Shown here piece after piece: positions 35,101 through 43,267 of a stretch of DNA of 64,000 nucleotides. The position numbers and the translations under genes were made by a program. The notes under the pieces were generated by a model. That model saw nothing but the letters and a program-made list of their open reading frames with translations, was not told the origin of the DNA and ran no database searches. The stretch spans positions 186,001-250,000 of the forward strand of contig NZ_JANFLS010000004.1 of the NCBI RefSeq assembly GCF_024385465.1, read 5' to 3'. Position 1 is the first letter of the stretch. Each line of letters opens with the position of its first letter. The stretch is from Arthrobacter sp. zg-Y844 (GTDB taxonomy: Bacteria; Actinomycetota; Actinomycetes; Actinomycetales; Micrococcaceae).

Positions 35101-37707
35101 ATGGAAAGTGTTTCACTTGTCGCCGGGCTAATCGGGCGAACTGAGCTTCTTGACGACCTGTGCTCGGCACTTACTGCCGGCGGTGCCGGAGCCGTTATCC
35201 TCGGTCAGCCCGGTGCCGGGAAAACTGCCGTGCTGCACGCAGTGGCGGACCGCCTCCGGGCAGACTTCCATATCATTCCGGTCCGCGGTACGGCCATCGC
35301 CGCCGGGACTCCTTACGGAGCCTTGGCCTATCTCATCAGCGGCCTGCCCGAAGGCGCGGAGCGGGATCCGCTTCAGCTGCTGCAGGAACTTAGCCGCTCC
35401 TTTGACGCCGAAGCACGGGAAAACCGCGTGCTGGTTACGGTGGACAACGCGGATCGGCTGGATCGATTTTCCATCACGGTGCTGTCCCAGTTGCTGCGGC
35501 GGGGAAAGATTGCCGTGCTGGCGGCGGCGTCCCTCGACTGGGAAGCAGACCATGAGCTGGTGGGCCTCTGGAGCGAAGGCCTGCTGGAACGGGTCGACCT
35601 TGAACTGCTTACCGAGCGGGAGACCCGCCAGCTGATGCAGGAATTGCTCGGTGGTCCCGTTTCCTCCCTTGCCGCGGGCACAATGTGGAAGGAAACAGCG
35701 GGCAGCCCCCGGCTCATCCGGCTCATGACAGCTGCACAGGAGCGCTCCGGGACCCTGGTGCGTCGGGAAGCGGTATGGGTCCGGACCGCTCCCTTTGTCC
35801 GCACCGGCGAGGTCAGCGAGGTTTTCGACACCGTGCTGGACCGGCTGGGTGCACACGAACGCCGGCTGGTCGAGGTCCTGGCGCTGTGCGTCAGCCTGCC
35901 TCTGTCCATCGTCCTGGAACTGGTACCGGCAGCCGCCGTCGAGGCACTCGAAGAGCAGCAGATCATCTCTGTTGGCGGCAACCCGCCGTCAGTGCGGCTA
36001 GGCGGCGGGAATCCAGGGTCGGTAATAGCGGCGAGCATGGCGCCCGGCCGGAGGCGGGAACTGTGGGAAGACATGGGAGTCCGGCTTGACCCTGCGGACA
36101 TGGACGGCGAGGAACTGACCGGGTTCCTGGGCTGGGCGTTGTCCTGCGGGGAGGAGATCGGTCCGGCGGAGGCCCTCCGGGCCGCACGTGTGGCCAACGA
36201 CCGTGCGGATGCAGCGGCCGCGCTCCGGTTTGTCCGGGCGGTGGCCTCGAAAACGCCCGGCCAGGAGATGGTTCTTGAAGAGGTCCGCGCCCTGCACAGT
36301 GTCGGCCATCTCGACAAGGCACTCCGCGTCTTCCGTGAAGCCGAGCCCCGCCTGGCCTCGGAAAAGCGCTCCAGCTTCGTGCCGTTGATGCTGCTTTACA
36401 GCTATACCCTGGCCCGTGTTCCCGGACCGGGAGACCCGCAACAGGCGCTTGCCGCGATAGAGGAGTCATGCCCGGCCGAAGGGGAATCACCAGAGCTTGA
36501 AGCGGCACTGGTCATGGCCCGCAGCGCACTGGCTGCGGACGGGGGGCGCCTTCCGCTGGTCCCGGAGCGTCTCGCCAGCCTTAGGGAGGACGGAAAACTG
36601 GGGCAGGCCACTCGGATGCAGGCAGCAGCGTTGTCCGCCCATGTCCTCGCCCTGGCCGGCCGGACCGATGAAGCACTGCACATCCTCGACCAGCTGGGGC
36701 CGCCGGAGAATTACGCGGTCAATGGCGGGAACGCCGGGGAAGCCTGCACCCGCATATTCGATACCTATGTCCTTTCGGGCGAGCTGGACCGGGCTGCAGA
36801 TTTCGTCAAGGCCTTCGACGCGATCGGGGTCCGACCCTCCTACCAGGGCAGCGCAGGTGAACTGGCCGTGGCCATCCTGGCTGCCTGGCAAGGACAGGAG
36901 GGCATGGCCCGGGATGCGCTAACCGGTGCTATCGGGCAGCTCCGCGTCCATGACCCGCAAGACATGCTTCCCCTTGCCCGAACCCTTACGGCCTATATCC
37001 ATCGTGAGCGGCGCCCGGAAGCCGCCGAACTGCTTCGGCAGGCAGGCATCGGCAGGCAACATCCCAGCTACTTCCGGGGGTTCCTCCTCCGCTATTTCTC
37101 CATCCTGGCCGACGGCGCCGATGACGGAATCCGCGGCGGGCGCCTGCGCGCCGAAGCTGCGTCCGCGCACGCGGCAGGGTACGCGGCACCGGCGCTGCTG
37201 TTCCTGTCTGCAGCTGTTCGGGCCGGTGACAAGGACGCTGCCGCCGATGTGATCAGGGTGTCCAAGGAGGTGAGCGGAAGGTTCAGCGAACGGATAGCGG
37301 ACTTCGCTGCCGGTTTGCTCAACGATGATCCGGCCCGGCTGGTCGCTGCGGCAAAGGGTTTCCTCGACTGCGGGCAGTACCTGCTCTCACGGGATGCCGC
37401 CAGGGCTGTCGAGCACAGCCTGGCAGAATGCAGCGCAGACGAGCGGAAAAGACTGGCCAAAACCGCCCGTGAAGTGGCAAATGCGAGCATGCGCCGCATG
37501 GAGCATTCCGGCGGCCGCGCCGAAACACTGGCAGAACTGAGTGAATTCGAGGCAGATCTTGCGCATCGGGCGGTTACGATGGCCACCACCACGCAGATAG
37601 CCAGGGAACTGAACCTGTCTCCCCGAACCATCGAGTGGCACCTGGGAAAGATTTTCGCGAAGCTCCACGTCTCCGGCCGCATTGAGCTTTCCGAGATCAT
37701 GGCCTAG
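35101..37707 (+). CDS. LAL-type LuxR family ATPase regulator 1 (lineage A)
   Basis: An 868-residue regulator. An N-terminal STAND/AAA-type NTPase has Walker A GQPGAGKT (35-42) and a Walker B-like VLVTVDNADRLD near 115. The segment VRGTAIAAGTPYGALAYLIS between them is shared with regulators 3 and 4. A long helical, TPR-like middle follows. A LuxR/GerE helix-turn-helix fills the last 60 residues (LSPRTIEWHLGKIFAKLHVSG). ATG 35101 is chosen for GGGGGG upstream and because the NTPase starts at once; the frame is open back to 35011. The next regulator begins 20 bases after it. LAL proteins of the MalT type activate transcription when a ligand and ATP bind; the ligand here is unknown. Confidence 0.88.
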   Translation: MESVSLVAGLIGRTELLDDLCSALTAGGAGAVILGQPGAGKTAVLHAVADRLRADFHIIPVRGTAIAAGTPYGALAYLISGLPEGAERDPLQLLQELSRSFDAEARENRVLVTVDNADRLDRFSITVLSQLLRRGKIAVLAAASLDWEADHELVGLWSEGLLERVDLELLTERETRQLMQELLGGPVSSLAAGTMWKETAGSPRLIRLMTAAQERSGTLVRREAVWVRTAPFVRTGEVSEVFDTVLDRLGAHERRLVEVLALCVSLPLSIVLELVPAAAVEALEEQQIISVGGNPPSVRLGGGNPGSVIAASMAPGRRRELWEDMGVRLDPADMDGEELTGFLGWALSCGEEIGPAEALRAARVANDRADAAAALRFVRAVASKTPGQEMVLEEVRALHSVGHLDKALRVFREAEPRLASEKRSSFVPLMLLYSYTLARVPGPGDPQQALAAIEESCPAEGESPELEAALVMARSALAADGGRLPLVPERLASLREDGKLGQATRMQAAALSAHVLALAGRTDEALHILDQLGPPENYAVNGGNAGEACTRIFDTYVLSGELDRAADFVKAFDAIGVRPSYQGSAGELAVAILAAWQGQEGMARDALTGAIGQLRVHDPQDMLPLARTLTAYIHRERRPEAAELLRQAGIGRQHPSYFRGFLLRYFSILADGADDGIRGGRLRAEAASAHAAGYAAPALLFLSAAVRAGDKDAAADVIRVSKEVSGRFSERIADFAAGLLNDDPARLVAAAKGFLDCGQYLLSRDAARAVEHSLAECSADERKRLAKTAREVANASMRRMEHSGGRAETLAELSEFEADLAHRAVTMATTTQIARELNLSPRTIEWHLGKIFAKLHVSGRIELSEIMA

Positions 37708-37727
37708 GGACCGACGGGGGGAATGGA

Positions 37728-40433
37728 ATGCACGGGTTGAACGCACGGTCGCTGACGGGCCGGGACACCGTCCTTGCCTCCGTGCTGCAGAGCCTGCGCC
37801 GCCCCGCGGGCCACGGTGCCGCCGTGGCGGCGGAAGCCGGGCTTGGCAAAACCGCCCTGGCAACGGCTGTCGTCCAGGAGATGCAGGCCGAGATGCCCGT
37901 TTACTGGGTGTACTCCAGCCCCGCCCTGAAGTCCGTGCCGTACGGTGCACTGGCTGCGCTCCTGCCTGACCTGGCGCAAGGGCAGACGGGGTCTGCCCTT
38001 GCGGTGATGCGTGCCCTGATGGCCCGCATCATTCCCCAGGCACCCGCGGGGGGAGCACCCGCGGACCAGCCGGGTGCGGCACCGTTGGTGGTAGTTGACG
38101 ACGCGCACGATATTGACGGCCCCAGCTTCGACCTACTCGTCCAACTCCTTGACGCCCGCCACATCAGGCTGCTCGTCCTCACCCGGTCCTTCCGGGACAT
38201 TTCGGGCGTGCTGCCGCACATGTGGGACGGTCAGGTAACCCGCCACCACCTCCTGCCGCTGGACGAACTGGAGGTCCTTCAGCTGTGCCAGCAGGAGCTC
38301 CAAGGCCAGGTCAGCACCACGGCCGCGGTTGAGCTGGCCCGTCTCACCGGAGGAAATCCCATGTACCTGCTCGCCTTCCTTGACGAGGCGGTGCGCAGCG
38401 GTTTCCTGGTCCAGCGGCAGGGGATCTGGGGAACGACGGAAAGCGAGACGCCCGTCGGCGGACGCGTGGGAGACCTCGTCAAGGCCCAGATCCGGGGTCT
38501 GGACCCGGAGGACCGCACGGCGCTGGAGATCATTTCGCTTGCTGAACCGCTGCCGCTGCGGCTTGCGTTCCGGCTGGGACTGCATGCCTCCGTGGACCGT
38601 CTTGCGGATTTCCTCCTGGTGGTGGTTTCAGGTGCGTCCGACGCCGGGCAGGTTGTGCGTCCGCTGCATCCGATCTATGGAGAAGTTGTCCGGGGGATGG
38701 TTCCGGCTGCCCGCAGTGCACGCCTGCTTAAACAGCTGCAAGCCGTGCTGGCAGGCGTGGACATCGGGGAGGAAGGGCAACTCCATCTTGTCTCGTGGTC
38801 CTTGGCACTCGGGGTGCAGGTCCCGGAGCAGGAGCTGTTGTATGCCGCGGAAACGGCAAACAACCGATCCGATCCCCGGCTGGCGCTGAGGGCTGCCGCT
38901 GCTGTCGGAAGAGGGGTGCTGCGCATACCGGCACGCATACAGGAGGCGCGCGCACTGCTGCTGCTCGGCGAAGCGGGCCAGGCGGCGGCAACGTTGGAGG
39001 GGACACTCGAGCAGGCACCGGACCTGCGCACCGTGAAGCAGTCGATGATGGTGCACGTCCAGCTGGCGCAGCAGTCCACAACCGGGACCGGCTGGGAGGT
39101 TCCCCTGGCCAGCCAGTGGAACCGCGCAATAGACCGCTTGTCCGGGAGCCAGCCGGCGCAGGCGGTTGAGGCGGCCCGCTGCGGGGCGCACATGCTCCGT
39201 CTTCTGTCCCGGGTTTGGGCGGGCGAATACGCCCAAACAGAACTGGAACTGGCGGAGGTACTCCGCAAGGCACGTGAAAGCGCAGACACCGAGGCAATCC
39301 TTTTTGCCGAAGCGATAACGGCCGAGGTCCACGTGGCGACGGGCCGGGCCCAAACCGCGCTTGAACACAGTACGACTGCCATGGAACTGTTACGGGAAGC
39401 CACTGCCGGTTCAAAGCTCTTTGGTCCGTTTATCCTGCACCGGCATCTCACCGCGCTGCTCTGGCTTGGGGAATGGGAACAACTGCAGCGGTCCGTTGCC
39501 TCCGCGGATTCACCCGTTCAGCGCGCGCTGCTGCATTCCGGCGGTGTCGCGGATTTTGCGATGGGCATGAGCCACCTGCGTTCCAATGCCCTGCACGAGG
39601 CCGTGAAGGATTTTTCCGCTGCAGTCCAAGCGTCGACCGGCAACGATCCCGAAGGAATCCTTCCGCTGTCCCTGGCGATGGGTTCCTTTGCCGCTGCGAG
39701 CCTTGGGCAACGGGAAGTTGCCGGACGGCTGCTTGCCGCTGCGGGAAGGACTCCGCCGCGGGGACCGGAGCAATACCGGCTTTTGGCCGAGGGTATTCTC
39801 GCCGGGGGACGGTTTGCGCTGGACGCCGACGGCTCCTACCTGCAAAAGCTTCGCGACACCGCCGCTGCGGCGCAGGAGCGTTCCTTCACAGCGGTGGAGT
39901 TCACGCTGCGCCACCTGTCCATGCGTCTGGGCGACTTTTCCGAGGCCGGCCGCCTGCTGAAGGTGACGGAGGGATTCGAGGGACCGCAGGCTCTGGTCAT
40001 GAACCGGGTGACCCGAGCCGTCCTGGACCAGGACAGCGCTGCGTTGGTGGCACTGGCCTCGGACCCGGAGCCGGAACTTGACCTGCAGCTGGCCCGGCAA
40101 TGCCTGCTCGAAGCCCAGCGGCTGGCCCGCAGGAACAACGACCGTGCCTTGTTGAACCGGATCCATCGGCTGACCGGACGGCACGGCGGCGGGAACCGCA
40201 GCATGCTTCCGGAGTTGACCCGGCGGGAGCGAGATGTTGCTGCGCTGGTCGCCGCCGGACAGCGCAACGCCGAAATAGCCAGCGCGCTGAACCTCTCCGT
40301 CCGAACAGTCGAAGGGCATATCTACCGCACGTACGAAAAACTGGGGATCAGCCGCCGGGAAGAACTGAGGGAACGGTTTCCCCTGCTTGACCGCCCCTCC
40401 GGAGGTTGGAACCGGCCCGCTCCGGCCGAGTAA
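37728..40433 (+). CDS. LAL-type LuxR family ATPase regulator 2 (lineage B)
   Basis: A 901-residue relative of regulator 1. Walker A is AEAGLGKT (35-42), where the first Gly is Ala, and Walker B is PLVVVDDAHDID. Lineage-B traits shared with regulator 5 are a YxxxSSP-type strand before PYGALAALL, GGNPMYLLAFL, and VRPLHPIYGEVVRGMVPAARS. The helical middle lacks recognisable enzyme motifs. The C-terminal helix-turn-helix is canonical: LTRRERDVAALVAAGQRNAE, then LSVRTVEGHIYRTYEKLGIS. ATG 37728 has GGGGGGAATGGA just upstream and is 20 bases from the previous stop, so regulators 1 and 2 probably form one transcription unit. Confidence 0.88.
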   Translation: MHGLNARSLTGRDTVLASVLQSLRRPAGHGAAVAAEAGLGKTALATAVVQEMQAEMPVYWVYSSPALKSVPYGALAALLPDLAQGQTGSALAVMRALMARIIPQAPAGGAPADQPGAAPLVVVDDAHDIDGPSFDLLVQLLDARHIRLLVLTRSFRDISGVLPHMWDGQVTRHHLLPLDELEVLQLCQQELQGQVSTTAAVELARLTGGNPMYLLAFLDEAVRSGFLVQRQGIWGTTESETPVGGRVGDLVKAQIRGLDPEDRTALEIISLAEPLPLRLAFRLGLHASVDRLADFLLVVVSGASDAGQVVRPLHPIYGEVVRGMVPAARSARLLKQLQAVLAGVDIGEEGQLHLVSWSLALGVQVPEQELLYAAETANNRSDPRLALRAAAAVGRGVLRIPARIQEARALLLLGEAGQAAATLEGTLEQAPDLRTVKQSMMVHVQLAQQSTTGTGWEVPLASQWNRAIDRLSGSQPAQAVEAARCGAHMLRLLSRVWAGEYAQTELELAEVLRKARESADTEAILFAEAITAEVHVATGRAQTALEHSTTAMELLREATAGSKLFGPFILHRHLTALLWLGEWEQLQRSVASADSPVQRALLHSGGVADFAMGMSHLRSNALHEAVKDFSAAVQASTGNDPEGILPLSLAMGSFAAASLGQREVAGRLLAAAGRTPPRGPEQYRLLAEGILAGGRFALDADGSYLQKLRDTAAAAQERSFTAVEFTLRHLSMRLGDFSEAGRLLKVTEGFEGPQALVMNRVTRAVLDQDSAALVALASDPEPELDLQLARQCLLEAQRLARRNNDRALLNRIHRLTGRHGGGNRSMLPELTRRERDVAALVAAGQRNAEIASALNLSVRTVEGHIYRTYEKLGISRREELRERFPLLDRPSGGWNRPAPAE

Positions 40434-40725
40434 TTTCCGCCGGGAACACCAGTAGGTTTTACTCGGGCGCCGCCATTCCGGGGTTCGTAGCCTTGTGCAT
40501 GTCACTCAAGGTTCAACCTGGTTACGGCAGCGGGTTTCCATCCGGTCCTGCCGCCCCGGTACCTCGGGTCCCACATACGGAGCCGGCGGCGTCGATGCCC
40601 TCTGAGACCGGGGCGTCCCCCCAGCCGCCGTCGGCTCCTTCCCGGGCGCATTCATGCGCCCGCACCAAAACCCCCACTATGCGCGTGACGCCAGCCCTGC
40701 ACGACGCCGGTGAAGGAGCCGTTCG

Positions 40726-42972
40726 ATGGAAGTTGCCGGACGCACCCTGACTGCAAGCAGCCGGAACCCCGGAAGTGAAACGGGAAACCAACTTGGCGAA
40801 CCCCTCCTGGCGCAGGTCAAGAACGCAGTTGCAGGAGCCCTTGAAGCATTGTCCGAAGACCGGAGCGTGGTGGTGACGGGGGCCGCGGGAACAGGTAAGT
40901 CCACCGCGATGGCCGGTATCCTGGCCGGGCTCGGCGACCGCTACTCGGTGCTGCAGCTGCGCGGGGCGGCCTCGTGGGCCGAAAAACCCTTCGCCGGATT
41001 GTTCTGGCTGCTCAGCGAGCTGCCGCCTGAGGCACTGTCCGATCCGGTGTACGTACTCCAATTCCTCCGGCGGGTGTTTAAGGGCAAGGCTGCCGGACGG
41101 CGTCTTGTTCTTGCAATCGAAAACGTGGAGGACATGGATGCGGCAACCATCGCCGTCCTTCTCCAACTGTGCAGGACAGGCAGTGCCCTGATGCTGGCAA
41201 CTGTCCGGGATCTCTCCGCCTGCACCAGCGAGTTCGTCCGATGGTGGTCCGAAGATTCAGTGCACAGGGAAGTCCTGGAGCCGCTGCGTCCCGGGGGAAC
41301 CCGGGTGTTGCTCGAGGGATTGGCCGGGGGAACGGTTTCCAGCCGGCTGGTGGCCCAGGTACAGGCCCGGAGCCGGGGCAACCCACTGCTTTCCTCCGTG
41401 TTCCTGCGGGAACAGATGGACGCCGGGACAGTGGTCCGCCGGCGGGGAATATGGGTATGGACGGGGTCGGTGTCATATTCCGGCGCCCTCGCCGAGCGGG
41501 TGGAGGCGGAGACCGGCGGGCTGTCCACGGCGGAACGGTTCGCCGCAGACGTGCTCGCGGTCAGTGGCGCCCTTCCTATTCTTTTGCTCCTGCAGGTTGC
41601 CGATCCGCCGGCTGTGGAACGGCTTGAGCAGAATCTCCTGGTCTCCTCCGGATCAGCCGGTTTCCTTCGGTTCAAGGACCCGCTGCTAGCCGAGGCCGCG
41701 GCCGCACTGGTTCCGCCGGGCCGCGCCGCAGAGATCCGGTCCCGGCTTGCCTCGGTCCAGAGGCAGCAGAAAGCCGAAGACAACAGGGAGCCCTCACCTG
41801 CCGCGGAAATGGCTGCTGCACGGGTAGCAGCGCAGGAAGCAGGGAAATTGTCTCGCTCCGGCCGGTGGACGGAAGCCAGCGCAGCCGCGCAGGCGGGGCT
41901 GGAACTGGCGGACAGATGTGGAATAACCGGCCGCTGGCGCCGGGACCTCCTGTCGGAGCTGTTTTGTGTGTTCCTGCGCTGCGGCGAGCTGCGGCATGCG
42001 GCCGATGTCCTGGCAAAAACAGGCGAGGCAGTCGAGGGGATGGAGCTTCGAGGAGGCAATGACCTGTGCGAGGGCATTGTGCAGGTCCTGGACGGCCGCG
42101 CCGACCGTGCCTTGGACTCCCTGCAGCGGGCCGTCGCGCAGTTCGAGGCAGAAGGAACAGAGGACCTGGTTCCCCTCGCCGAATCGGCCGCAGCCTATGC
42201 CTGCGTGCTGCTTGGCGACGGCGATGCTGCCCGCGGCTACCTTACGGCGGCCGGCGCGGGCGCCCGGCAGCGTACGGGCGGTGCCAATGCTCCTTCCACG
42301 GATGCCGGCGTACGGACCTTCGACTGGGAAACCGCCCTCACCCGGAGCTTTTCCGGGTTGTGCGCCGTTTACGGCGTGACGATCCCCGGAGGCAACGGGG
42401 AGTTCACTACTGTCGCGGCACACGGCGGACCTGAGGGCCTTCCGGAGGCCATGCTGGTGTTGGCCGCTGCCGCGCTGCACGGCAGGCCTGGGGCAGCCGA
42501 GGAACTGCGGGAAGCAGCGGCCGGCTGCAGCGGGGAATCCGCGCAGATGTACCTGGAATTGGCCGAGGGGCTCACGGCGCTCCGACCCGCCAGCCTGCTC
42601 AGGGCAGCGGAGAGGGCGCACGGCCTGGGCCAGTATCTGACGGCACACGGGGCAGCCGGCGAGGCAGTCCGCCTGGCACGCGCGCAGTCGGACCGTGCGC
42701 GGCTGCGTGCAGCGCGTCGACTTGAGAACGCCAGTTACCGTTTGCTGCGGGCGGCCAACTCGGTTGCCGACCGTTTACCGGAACTGTCGGACTTTGAACG
42801 GGAGCTGGCACTCGGGGCAGCAGCAGGGAAGAACAGTTCACAGCTGGCCGGTGGCCTGCACCTCTCGCCAAGAACAGTGGATTGGCACCTTGGCCGCATC
42901 TTTCAGAAACTACGTGTTTCGGGGCGGGCAGAACTGAGGGAGTGCCTCGAGGCGGAGCGCCCCCGTAACTGA
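40726..42972 (+). CDS. LAL-type LuxR family ATPase regulator 3 (lineage A, short)
   Basis: The shortest of the five at 748 residues, mainly through a reduced helical middle. Walker A is GAAGTGKS (52-59), with Thr following. The Walker B position reads RLVLAIENVEDMD, with Glu-Asn where Asp is usual, so hydrolysis may be weakened. Lineage-A features are LQLRGAASWAEKPFAGLF, LLSELPPE, VRRRGIWVWTG, and the helix-turn-helix LSPRTVDWHLGRIFQKLRVSG, close to that of regulator 1. ATG 40726 has GAAGGAG 17 bases upstream, a long spacing. It is preceded by a 292-base gap without a recognisable gene and followed by 295 bases before regulator 4. Confidence 0.86.
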   Translation: MEVAGRTLTASSRNPGSETGNQLGEPLLAQVKNAVAGALEALSEDRSVVVTGAAGTGKSTAMAGILAGLGDRYSVLQLRGAASWAEKPFAGLFWLLSELPPEALSDPVYVLQFLRRVFKGKAAGRRLVLAIENVEDMDAATIAVLLQLCRTGSALMLATVRDLSACTSEFVRWWSEDSVHREVLEPLRPGGTRVLLEGLAGGTVSSRLVAQVQARSRGNPLLSSVFLREQMDAGTVVRRRGIWVWTGSVSYSGALAERVEAETGGLSTAERFAADVLAVSGALPILLLLQVADPPAVERLEQNLLVSSGSAGFLRFKDPLLAEAAAALVPPGRAAEIRSRLASVQRQQKAEDNREPSPAAEMAAARVAAQEAGKLSRSGRWTEASAAAQAGLELADRCGITGRWRRDLLSELFCVFLRCGELRHAADVLAKTGEAVEGMELRGGNDLCEGIVQVLDGRADRALDSLQRAVAQFEAEGTEDLVPLAESAAAYACVLLGDGDAARGYLTAAGAGARQRTGGANAPSTDAGVRTFDWETALTRSFSGLCAVYGVTIPGGNGEFTTVAAHGGPEGLPEAMLVLAAAALHGRPGAAEELREAAAGCSGESAQMYLELAEGLTALRPASLLRAAERAHGLGQYLTAHGAAGEAVRLARAQSDRARLRAARRLENASYRLLRAANSVADRLPELSDFERELALGAAAGKNSSQLAGGLHLSPRTVDWHLGRIFQKLRVSGRAELRECLEAERPRN

Positions 42973-43008
42973 TGAGTCGCCCTTTGCCCAGTGTTGGCAG
43001 CGTTACGG

Positions 43009-43030
43009 GTGGTTTGTACGGAAAAACCAC
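43009..43030 (+). terminator. hairpin after regulator 3
   Basis: GTGGTTT (43009-43015) pairs with AAACCAC (43024-43030) around an 8-base loop. It lies just after regulator 3 and touches the next promoter, so it could be a terminator or an operator. Confidence 0.4.
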
Positions 43031-43031
43031 G

Positions 43032-43059
43032 TAGGCACGAGCTGCCCCGGCACTATATT
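43032..43059 (+). promoter_or_regulatory. promoter upstream of regulators 4 and 5
   Basis: TAGGCA (43032-43037), 16-base spacer, TATATT (43054-43059). Both boxes match consensus in 4 of 6 positions. Initiation near 43066 would leave a leader of about 200 bases before regulator 4. Confidence 0.5.
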
Positions 43060-43267
43060 TCCAAGTAACCCAAGTGGCATCACTAGGGAGTGCTACTCGT
43101 GTAGTGCACACCCACCCTTTCTACTCTGGTGCACGGCAGCAGGGCCGAGTCCTACGCGGAATCCGCACACCGATGGTGCCTGGATGTGACAGCTCCCTGC
43201 CGAACATGTTCCAGAACCGCTTGTACGTGAACCGAAGAACGTTAACCGACAGAAAACGGGTCTCAAA

